This document shows positions 13,591 through 19,432 of a DNA stretch of 19,432 nt, piece by piece. Where the stretch lies: the NCBI GenBank assembly GCA_036260075.1, contig DATAAM010000117.1:1-19432 (forward strand). Direction: 5' to 3'. Both the position numbers and the translations under genes were made by a program. The notes under the pieces are model-generated. The model saw only the letters and a list, made by a program, of their open reading frames with translations. It made no database searches and was not told where the DNA came from. Source of the stretch: DATAAM01 sp036260075. Its GTDB lineage: Bacteria > Actinomycetota > Acidimicrobiia > Acidimicrobiales > JAHWLA01. How positions within the stretch are numbered: the stretch's first letter is position 1; each line of letters begins with the position of its first letter.

Positions 13591-14688
13591 TCAGGGCGTG
13601 ATGACCAGCGTGGGCCCGATGAGGAGCATGAACACGGCGAGGATGCCGCCGAACAGGCCCACCAGCATGGCCGTCCACTCCCACCGGAGCCGACCGGCCA
13701 GGCCCACGAAGAGCGGAAAGGCCGACAGCACCGACCGGGCGGTCAACGTGTTCGTGGTCGACAGCAGGACGGGCGCCAGCACGGCCGCCGTGTAGACGAC
13801 CCGCACGCCCGGTGGCCGCGTCCGCACAAGCACCCAGCCGAGCACGAGGATGGTGAAGAAGGCGACCACCGAGACGGCCACGTTGAAGTCGTCCTTCGGC
13901 TCCAGGAGGAAGCCGAACGTGCGGCGCAGGGTGGTGGCGCCGAGGTCGACGCCCTGCTCCCACCAACGCTCCTGCACGCGCCGGTAGGCCATCCAGTCAC
14001 CCACGCGGAGCTGCAAGTACACGAGGAAGGCCACGAAGCCGGCGGCGGCCAGGGGCACGGCCAGCAGCGGCTTCCACTCCCGCGTGCGGCGCCAGTGCAC
14101 CCCTGCGGCGAACGCACACGTGAGCGCCAGCACGAAGCCCGTGGGTCGGGCCGCGCTGCCGACTCCGGCCACCAGGGCGGCCGGCCACCACCGGCGCTGC
14201 TCGAGCAGCAACAGGCAGGCGGCCGCGCACAGGATGAAGACGCCCTCCGTGTACACCATGCTCAGGGCGTACGAGCCCGGGAAGAAGCAGAAGAGCAGGG
14301 CGGCCCGGTCGGCCGCCTGCCTGTCGAACGTACGGTTCGCCAGCTGCCACACGAGCAGGGTGGCGCCCGCGCCCGCCAGCAGGGTCACGAGCAACCCCGC
14401 CCCGGGCACCTCCACACCGGGCACCACGGCGGCGACGGCCCGGGCCAGCAGGGGGTACAGCGGGAAGAAGCCGACGACGGAGGGCGCCTCCGGCACTGTC
14501 GAGGGGTAGCCGTCCTCGGCGATCGTGATGTAGAAGCCGGCGTCCCAGGTCTCCGTGAAGGCCCGGGCCACGGCGTTGCCGGGCGCGAAGTAGCGGGCGC
14601 AGAAGGCCCCGAGGACGGTGACGAGCCGCGACGCGACGAACGCGCCGAGCGGGAACGCGAACCACGGCAGCGTCCGGCGGGTCGGCAT
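13591..14688 (-). CDS. Polytopic mannosyltransferase, PIG-V/GT76-like
   Basis: A 365-residue integral membrane protein with around eight or more hydrophobic helices. After the first helix the exported loop has FTETWDAGFYITIAEDGYP (44-61), matching the acidic Trp-Asp signature of PIG-V-like GT-C mannosyltransferases. This is followed by VGFFPLYPLLARA (72-84), FFPGSYALSMVYTEGVF (135-151) and GSAARPTGFVLAL (177-189), all characteristic of the bacterial branch of the family. Such enzymes transfer mannose from polyprenyl-phosphate-mannose on the outer face of the membrane. I chose ATG 14688, which has a TACCGT element 7 nt upstream. The frame extends to a TTG at 14739 without an obvious ribosome site. 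It is divergent from the FAD enzyme gene. The acceptor is unknown. Confidence 0.82.
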   Translation of the reverse strand: MPTRRTLPWFAFPLGAFVASRLVTVLGAFCARYFAPGNAVARAFTETWDAGFYITIAEDGYPSTVPEAPSVVGFFPLYPLLARAVAAVVPGVEVPGAGLLVTLLAGAGATLLVWQLANRTFDRQAADRAALLFCFFPGSYALSMVYTEGVFILCAAACLLLLEQRRWWPAALVAGVGSAARPTGFVLALTCAFAAGVHWRRTREWKPLLAVPLAAAGFVAFLVYLQLRVGDWMAYRRVQERWWEQGVDLGATTLRRTFGFLLEPKDDFNVAVSVVAFFTILVLGWVLVRTRPPGVRVVYTAAVLAPVLLSTTNTLTARSVLSAFPLFVGLAGRLRWEWTAMLVGLFGGILAVFMLLIGPTLVITP

Positions 14689-14695
14689 CCGGAGC

Positions 14696-14701
14696 ACGGT
14701 A
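14696..14701 (-). promoter_or_regulatory. Candidate -10 element of the mannosyltransferase gene
   Basis: TACCGT on the minus strand lies 7 nt before the ATG at 14688 with no Shine-Dalgarno between, a leaderless arrangement. The divergent gene uses the same hexamer. No clear -35 is seen. Confidence 0.35.
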
Positions 14702-14740
14702 GTGCGGCCCTCGATTGGCAGAGGGCACCGGGACGCCAAC

Positions 14741-14746
14741 TACCGT
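14741..14746 (+). promoter_or_regulatory. Candidate -10 element of the FAD-dependent oxidoreductase gene
   Basis: TACCGT ends 13 nt before the ATG at 14760, so the leader would be only a few nucleotides long. It supports ATG 14760 over the in-frame TTG at 14715, which would lie upstream of this promoter. The -35 match is poor. Confidence 0.35.
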
Positions 14747-14759
14747 TGTCACCTTGAAC

Positions 14760-16211
14760 ATGGACACCGAAGTCGTTGTCATCGGAGCAGGGCCCGCGGG
14801 CCTCACGGCGGCGTACCAGCTGGGCAAGGCAGGGCAGACGTGCACAGTGCTGGAGGCCGACGACGTCGTCGGCGGCATCAGCCGCACGGTGGAGCGGGAC
14901 GGCTGGCGCTTCGACATCGGCGGCCACCGCTTCTTCACCAAGGTCAGGGAGGTGGAGGCGCTCTGGCACGAGATCCTCCCTGACGAAGACTTCCTGCTGC
15001 GCCCCCGCATGAGCCGCATCTACTACGAGGGGAAGTTCTACGACTACCCCCTCAAGGCATCCAATGCCCTGCGCAACCTGGGGGTGCTCGAAGCCGTGCG
15101 GTGCGTGCTCTCCTACCTGTGGGCCCGCATCCGCCCGCCCAAGGACCAGTCGAACTTCGAGGGCTGGGTGGCCGCCCGCTTCGGCTACCGCCTCTACCGG
15201 ATCTTCTTCAAGACCTACACCGAGAAGGTGTGGGGGGTCCCCGCCACCGAGATCCAGGCCGACTGGGCCGCCCAGCGCATCAAGAACCTGTCGCTGGCCA
15301 AGGCGGTCCTCAACGCCCTCCTGCCCAAGCGCAACCAGAAGTCGATCACCACCCTGATCGAGGAGTTCCAGTACCCCAAGTACGGACCGGGGATGATGTG
15401 GGAGCGCTGCCGCGACCTGGTGGAGGCGCAGGGCTCCAAGGTGCACATGCGCACGCGGGTCACGCGAGTGCGCCACGAAGGCGGGCGGGCCGTGGCAGTG
15501 GACGCCGAGGGGCCGGGCGGCCCGCTGTCGTTCCCCTGCACCCACGTGGTCTCGTCGATGCCGTTCCCCGAGCTGCTCCGGTCGATGGAGCCGTCGGTCC
15601 CGCCGGAGGTGCAGCAGGCCGCCGACGACCTCAAGTTCCGCGACTTCCTCACGGTGGCGCTGGTGGTGCCGGAGGAGTACTCGTTCCCCGACAACTGGAT
15701 CTACGTGCACTCGCCGGAGGTGCAGCTGGGCCGCATCCAGAACTTCGGCTCGTGGTCGCCCTACCTCGTGAAGGAGGGGCGCACCTGCCTCGGCCTCGAG
15801 TACTTCGTGTTCGAGGGCGACGGCCTCTGGACAACGCCCGACGACCAGCTCGTGGAGCTCGGCAAGCGGGAGCTGGCCAAGCTCGGCCTCGTCGACCCGG
15901 CCAAGGTGGAGACGGGGTACGTGGTGCGCATGCCCAAGGCCTATCCCGTGTACGACGAGGGCTACAAGGACAACGTCGACGTGCTGCGGGCCTGGTTGTC
16001 GGCCAACGCCTCCAACGTCTTCCCGATCGGCCGCAACGGGATGCACAAGTACAACAACCAGGACCACTCGATGTACACGGCCATGCTGGCGGTGGAGAAC
16101 ATCCTGGGCCGCGACGACCACGACATCTGGCAGGTCAACGTGGAGGAGGAGTACCACGAGGAGGGCCCGCGCACCGGCCGCGACGCCCCGGTGCTCCCCC
16201 GTCGTCAGTAG
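14760..16211 (+). CDS. FAD-dependent oxidoreductase of the amine-oxidase / UDP-galactopyranose-mutase-like family
   Basis: A 483-residue flavoprotein. The N-terminal Rossmann motif is VVIGAGPAGLTAAYQL (6-21), followed by the ribose-binding acidic E32 and the second FAD motif DVVGGISRTVERDG (35-48). The segment WRFDIGGHRFFT (49-60) is typical of protoporphyrinogen-oxidase-like and UDP-galactopyranose-mutase-like proteins. A C-terminal FAD motif lies around NVFPIGRNGMHKYNNQDHSM. Proteins of this type are common in surface-polysaccharide loci and may rearrange or oxidise a nucleotide- or lipid-linked sugar, but the reaction is not established from sequence. Length is near 480, larger than classical Glf proteins (about 370-400). 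It is convergent with the GT39-like gene, with only 3 bp between stops. ATG 14760 is chosen because the flavin fold begins there. Confidence 0.87.
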   Translation: MDTEVVVIGAGPAGLTAAYQLGKAGQTCTVLEADDVVGGISRTVERDGWRFDIGGHRFFTKVREVEALWHEILPDEDFLLRPRMSRIYYEGKFYDYPLKASNALRNLGVLEAVRCVLSYLWARIRPPKDQSNFEGWVAARFGYRLYRIFFKTYTEKVWGVPATEIQADWAAQRIKNLSLAKAVLNALLPKRNQKSITTLIEEFQYPKYGPGMMWERCRDLVEAQGSKVHMRTRVTRVRHEGGRAVAVDAEGPGGPLSFPCTHVVSSMPFPELLRSMEPSVPPEVQQAADDLKFRDFLTVALVVPEEYSFPDNWIYVHSPEVQLGRIQNFGSWSPYLVKEGRTCLGLEYFVFEGDGLWTTPDDQLVELGKRELAKLGLVDPAKVETGYVVRMPKAYPVYDEGYKDNVDVLRAWLSANASNVFPIGRNGMHKYNNQDHSMYTAMLAVENILGRDDHDIWQVNVEEEYHEEGPRTGRDAPVLPRRQ

Positions 16212-16214
16212 GGC

Positions 16215-17732
16215 TCAGTAGGTGAGCTGCCCGGCGGTCACCCGGCGGTCGGGCACGATCACGGTGAACCCGCCCACGTCGTGCTCCTGCCAGGTGACGC
16301 CCAGCCTCGGCAGCTCCCGCCGCAGCAGGTGCACGTGCAGGGAGTCGGCCACGGCCACGTAGGCGGCTCGCTCGGCTGTGTCGACGCGCCGGTCGAGCTC
16401 AGGCCTGCGCGACACGAACGGCGGCACGATGCCGACCACGATGCGCTCGTCCGACTCGAACATCAGCCGATAGGCCAGCCAGTACTCGGCGTACGCGGCC
16501 GTGAGGCCACGCGCTTCGAGATCCTCCACGAGCGGGCCGAGGCGGTCGGGGATGGGGCGGTCGGGGGCGGCCATGGGGGGCGCCCGGTCGACGGTCTCCA
16601 CTGTGTGCACGGTCAGAAGGGCGGCGGCGACCACGAGCACCGGCAGCGCCAGGCGGTGCCGCACCACGGCGGCCAAGGCCAAGGCGACGAACGGCACGTA
16701 GTACACGAGGTACCGCCCCTCCCCCACGTAGCCCGACATGGTGGACACGGCGTGGAACAGCGGGAAGACGAGCAGGCCCAGCCACAGGAGGACGGGCGCC
16801 CGCCGCCACGCCAGGCCCACGAGCAGGGCGACGAGGGCGACGGCGTACAGCACCCGCCCGCCCGGCACCCACAGCTCGCTCCACGGCATGCGCAGCCCCA
16901 GCGCCATCGGGAACCCCTTGGTCGCGAATGTCTCCAGGTGGTCGGCGTAGGAGCCCGCCACGCCCGGGGGCAGTGGTGACGGCGTGAGCGACACGAGTCC
17001 ATAGCGCAGTTGGAACAGCAGCCAGGGGGCGGCGCCCACCACCGAGGCGGGCAGGCCGAAGCCGAGCAGCGGCTTCAGCGCCTGACGGGCGCACAGGAAG
17101 ACCCACAGCACCGCTGGGATCACGAACACGAGCACCTGGGGCGCGCTCCACCAGCCGATCCCCGCCGCCAGCCCGCCGAGCAGGGCGTCGCGCCGGTTGG
17201 GCCGCTCGGCCAGCCGCAGGGTGGCCAGCACGAACGCCAGCCCCGCCGCCATCGTCGTGCCGTAGAAGCCACGGGTGCGGATGGAGAGGAAGACGTTGGC
17301 CGTGGGCCACAGCCACACCAGGAGGCCGGCGGCGGCCCCGACGTACGGTCCGACCACCCGCTTGCCGATCCGCCAGGTGAACACGGCGGCAGCCGCGTGC
17401 AGCGCCGCCGTCACGAAGCGCAGCCCGAGCGCGGTGGTGCCTGTGAGGGCGAACACCGGAGCGACGAGGAACGACTCCGCCGTGCCGCCGTAGTTCTGCG
17501 GTCCCCAGTAGAACGTGGGGAGATCGCCGCGCAGGATGGCTCGGGCCATGAGCCCCACCACCGCTTCGTCGGCGTCCATGACGCCCCAGCCCGAGGAGAG
17601 CATGGCCAGGCGCAGCACCAACCCGCCCACCGCGGCGACGGCAGCCGCCACCCGAAGGACTGCGAGCGTTCTGGGGGAGGAATCCCGGCGCTGGTGACGG
17701 GATTCCTCCCCCAGAATCGATGAGCGGCTCAC
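16215..17732 (-). CDS. Polytopic glycosyltransferase, GT39/ArnT-like
   Basis: A 505-residue GT-C type membrane protein. The first helix is at about 23-44. The exported loop following it contains VMDADEAVVG (51-60), the acidic pair expected to act as catalytic base and metal ligand in GT39/83 enzymes, then PTFYWGPQNYGGTAESFLVAP. About eight more hydrophobic segments follow, and the last ~120 residues are soluble. Such enzymes transfer a sugar from polyprenyl phosphate to a protein, lipid or glycan outside the cell. GTG 17732-17730 overlaps the stop of the SpoIID-domain gene as GTGA, which suggests coupling. The region encoding residues 6-22 is a 19-bp perfect inverted repeat, so a downstream start, for example GTG at 17651, is possible. 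Donor and acceptor are unknown. Confidence 0.82.
   Translation of the reverse strand: MSRSSILGEESRHQRRDSSPRTLAVLRVAAAVAAVGGLVLRLAMLSSGWGVMDADEAVVGLMARAILRGDLPTFYWGPQNYGGTAESFLVAPVFALTGTTALGLRFVTAALHAAAAVFTWRIGKRVVGPYVGAAAGLLVWLWPTANVFLSIRTRGFYGTTMAAGLAFVLATLRLAERPNRRDALLGGLAAGIGWWSAPQVLVFVIPAVLWVFLCARQALKPLLGFGLPASVVGAAPWLLFQLRYGLVSLTPSPLPPGVAGSYADHLETFATKGFPMALGLRMPWSELWVPGGRVLYAVALVALLVGLAWRRAPVLLWLGLLVFPLFHAVSTMSGYVGEGRYLVYYVPFVALALAAVVRHRLALPVLVVAAALLTVHTVETVDRAPPMAAPDRPIPDRLGPLVEDLEARGLTAAYAEYWLAYRLMFESDERIVVGIVPPFVSRRPELDRRVDTAERAAYVAVADSLHVHLLRRELPRLGVTWQEHDVGGFTVIVPDRRVTAGQLTY
17669..17716. repeat. Perfect 19-bp inverted repeat with a 10-nt loop
   Basis: Arms TTCTGGGGGAGGAATCCCG (17669-17687) and CGGGATTCCTCCCCCAGAA (17698-17716) are exact reverse complements around GCGCTGGTGA. 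The repeat lies at the extreme 5' end of the GT39-like gene, or between it and the SpoIID-domain gene if translation starts later. There is no T-run on either side. RNA from either strand would form a very stable hairpin. Confidence 0.92.
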
Positions 17733-19432
17733 GAGGTGCGGCGGACCTCGATGCCTTCCACGCCGCCCCGGTAGCCGGGGATCCCTGTGGCGATGTCGCC
17801 GAACCAGGGCGCGTCGCCGAACGGGTAGATGCGTCCGCCCGAGGTCACGATGACGTAGCCGCCGTCGGTGGTCGTGTTGCGGATGCCCTCCGCAGGCCCC
17901 GGCGCCCGGATGCCGGGCAGCGAGCCGAAGAAGCGGGCGTTGCCGAAGGCGAAGATGCCGCCGTCGGAGGCCACCAGCCAGTAGCCGTTGCCGTCGCGGG
18001 TGGCGGCCATGCCGGTGACGGGTGAGTTCAACCGGATGGCGCCGGTGGACCCGTGGAAGCGGGCGTCGCCGAAGGCGAAGATGCCGCCGTCGGCCGCCAC
18101 CAGCCAGTAGCCGTTGCCCGAAGGCGTGGGCGCCATGCCCACGACGGGCTGGTTGAGGCGCGTGGCCCCCATGGAGCCGTGGAACCGGGCGTTGCCGAAG
18201 GCGAAGATCCCGCCGTCGGAGGCGACCAGCCAGTAGCCGCCGCCGTCCTTCGTCGGCGCCATGCCGACGACGGGCTGGTTGAGCCGGATGGCGCCGGTCG
18301 ACCCGTGGAAGCGGGCGTTGCCGAACGAGAAGATGCCGCCGTCGCGGGCCACCTGCCAGTAGCCGCCGTTGTCGGGGGTGGCCGCCATCCCCACCACCGG
18401 CTGGTTGAGGCGGACGCCGCCCATCGAACCGAAGAAGCGGGCGTTGCCGAAGGCGAAGATGCCGCCGTCGGGCGCCACCACCCAGTAGCCGTCGGCGCCG
18501 CCGCTCTCGCTGTTGGTGACGAGGAACCAGTTGGAGTTGAGGTTGAAGCGGATGCGGAATGTGTCGCCGGTGATCACCTTGTCGCCGTTGCTCCCCCGCA
18601 GCACCAGCTCGAGCACGCGCCCACCCCAGTCGCCCAGCCCGTTGCGCTTGGTGACGGACACGGCGAACAGCGAGCCGATCTCGGGGAAGGCCGCCTCGAT
18701 CGCCGACACCGGGACCTGGGCGGTCCAGTTGTGGCGGGGGTTGCTCGACACCGAGTCGCCCTCGTCGATCACCGCCGGGAACGTGCCGCCCGCCGTCCAG
18801 CCGCCGGTGGAGGACGAGAACTCCGTGGAGGCGATGGCCCCGTTGGCGTGCCTGCGCACCTCGCTGCGGGTGGCGTCGACGGCCGCGTTGGTGGTCGCCT
18901 CCTCGGCGCTGGCGCCCCCGTAGACCTGGCACTGGGTGGTGTCGCACTGGTTGTAGGGCGACCCCGCGGGCCGGTTCGACGCCCTGGCGTACGAGCGGGC
19001 AGCCACCGCCTGCGCCTTGATGGCCTCGATGTGGAACGACGACGGCACCTCGTCGGGCACCACGCCCTTCACGTAGTCCTCGGTCGAGACGAAGTTGACC
19101 AGCTTGGAGCCGCCGTTGTCCTCGACCCGGAACGTGCCCCTGTAGGCAGTGGTGCGGCCGGGGTCGCACAGCGTGAGCAGTTGGCCCGCGTCGGGCGTGA
19201 GGTCGATCGGTCCCGGTGTCGGGTTCGGGTCAGTCCACGGGCCGCCGCACCCGGGGCCGGTCCGCACCTTGAAGCTGTTGGCGCCGACCTTCTCGACGTA
19301 GATCGCCTCGGGAGCCTGCGCCGAGTTGAGCACGATGACGCCGGCGTTGTCCTTGCGTGTGATGTGCACCGACAGCGTGTCGTCGCCCACGGTGCCGAGT
19401 GTGGTGCCGCCGTAGAAGTGGTCGAGGATCTG
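17729..19432 (-). CDS. Secreted SpoIID/LytB-domain protein with C-terminal GYW-DGGIF repeats, 5' end outside the window
   Basis: The last 567 residues of a protein that enters from the right edge in frame, with no start visible. The first residues, ILDHFYGGTTLG, and then FVSTEDYVKGVVPDEVPSSF followed by AIKAQAVAARSYA (about 116-150 of the visible part), are the conserved core of SpoIID/LytB domains. These bind or cleave peptidoglycan glycan strands, or stimulate amidases. CDTTQCQVYGGAS follows, as usual in the family. The final ~253 residues are six successive ~42-residue units of the form GYWLVASDGGIFAFGNARFHGS, the last one degenerate, probably forming a beta-propeller or cell-wall-binding array. 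The stop overlaps the GTG of the GT39-like gene. A cell-wall location is inferred. I believe such repeats are frequent in Acidimicrobiia exported proteins. Confidence 0.88.
   Translation of the reverse strand, partial: QILDHFYGGTTLGTVGDDTLSVHITRKDNAGVIVLNSAQAPEAIYVEKVGANSFKVRTGPGCGGPWTDPNPTPGPIDLTPDAGQLLTLCDPGRTTAYRGTFRVEDNGGSKLVNFVSTEDYVKGVVPDEVPSSFHIEAIKAQAVAARSYARASNRPAGSPYNQCDTTQCQVYGGASAEEATTNAAVDATRSEVRRHANGAIASTEFSSSTGGWTAGGTFPAVIDEGDSVSSNPRHNWTAQVPVSAIEAAFPEIGSLFAVSVTKRNGLGDWGGRVLELVLRGSNGDKVITGDTFRIRFNLNSNWFLVTNSESGGADGYWVVAPDGGIFAFGNARFFGSMGGVRLNQPVVGMAATPDNGGYWQVARDGGIFSFGNARFHGSTGAIRLNQPVVGMAPTKDGGGYWLVASDGGIFAFGNARFHGSMGATRLNQPVVGMAPTPSGNGYWLVAADGGIFAFGDARFHGSTGAIRLNSPVTGMAATRDGNGYWLVASDGGIFAFGNARFFGSLPGIRAPGPAEGIRNTTTDGGYVIVTSGGRIYPFGDAPWFGDIATGIPGYRGGVEGIEVRRTS
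17732..18490 (-). repeat. Six tandem coding repeats (126 bp period) in the SpoIID-domain gene
   Basis: Five units of exactly 42 codons (17861-18490) and a sixth, diverged unit of 43 codons (17732-17860). Each begins GYW or GYV, carries DGGIFAFG (GGRIYPFG in the last), and units 1-4 end with a GMA-T turn. Units 2-4 are the most alike and share the RLN-PV segment. Constant length without frameshifts points to selection at the protein level. Confidence 0.93.

Noticed and set aside
17669..17716. Intrinsic terminator between the SpoIID-domain and GT39-like genes
   Set aside because: There is no T-run after either arm on either strand, and the two genes overlap by 4 nt, so termination here would silence the second gene.
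17732..18490. Possible CRISPR-like or satellite repeat array
   Set aside because: The 126-bp repeats are in frame, lack spacers and encode a regular protein motif within one reading frame.
1..19432. Mobile element or prophage island
   Set aside because: I found no transposase, integrase, phage structural gene, terminal repeats or tRNA attachment site. Base composition looks even throughout except for small promoter-like AT-rich spots.

Overview
This is a very GC-rich window with strong G/C preference at third codon positions, GTG as well as ATG starts, and actinobacterial-type promoters. The exported SpoIID-type protein at the right edge carries repeated GYW-DGGIF-FG units, which I associate with Acidimicrobiia-like actinobacteria. 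That assignment is inference. The window is chromosomal in character and devoted to surface glycoconjugate synthesis. I saw no RNA genes, insertion sequences, phage genes or CRISPR arrays.

Left half (1-9587), all on the minus strand and tightly packed, read from 9587 down to 1. It starts with two successive copies of a three-gene cassette: a coiled-coil/methyltransferase protein, a ~358-residue GT4-like glycosyltransferase, and a ~408-residue GT4-like glycosyltransferase. The upstream copy is 6290-9587 and the downstream copy is 2743-6253. All four internal junctions are TGATG overlaps. In the upstream copy the methyltransferase has lost its SAM-binding motif. After the cassettes come a GmhA-like SIS isomerase, a UDP-glucose-4-epimerase-like SDR, a Gfo/Idh/MocA oxidoreductase, and the first 32 codons of a GHMP sugar kinase that runs off the left edge. 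The isomerase and kinase suggest a heptose-phosphate activation branch. The epimerase and oxidoreductase would modify a nucleotide sugar, and the glycosyltransferases and methyltransferases would assemble and decorate a polymer.

Middle (9638-13492). A divergent SAM methyltransferase and a small secreted protein lie on the plus strand. Convergent to them on the minus strand is an ECF-type sigma factor with a long C-terminal membrane/exported extension. Behind it are an unrecognised 190-codon ORF, a hairpin-rich intergenic stretch and a secreted beta-rich protein with no recognised function.

Right part (13591-19432). A PIG-V-like membrane mannosyltransferase (minus) is divergent from an FAD-dependent amine-oxidase/UDP-galactopyranose-mutase-like enzyme (plus). 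That gene is convergent with a GT39-like membrane glycosyltransferase. The glycosyltransferase overlaps by 4 nt the end of a secreted SpoIID/LytB-domain protein that enters from the right edge and ends in 126-bp coding repeats. A perfect 19-bp inverted repeat sits in the annotated 5' end of the GT39-like gene.

No intergenic gap exceeds about 110 bases. The most distinctive features are the duplicated cassette with one decayed methyltransferase, the sigma factor with an exported tail and no visible anti-sigma gene, and the large inverted repeat.
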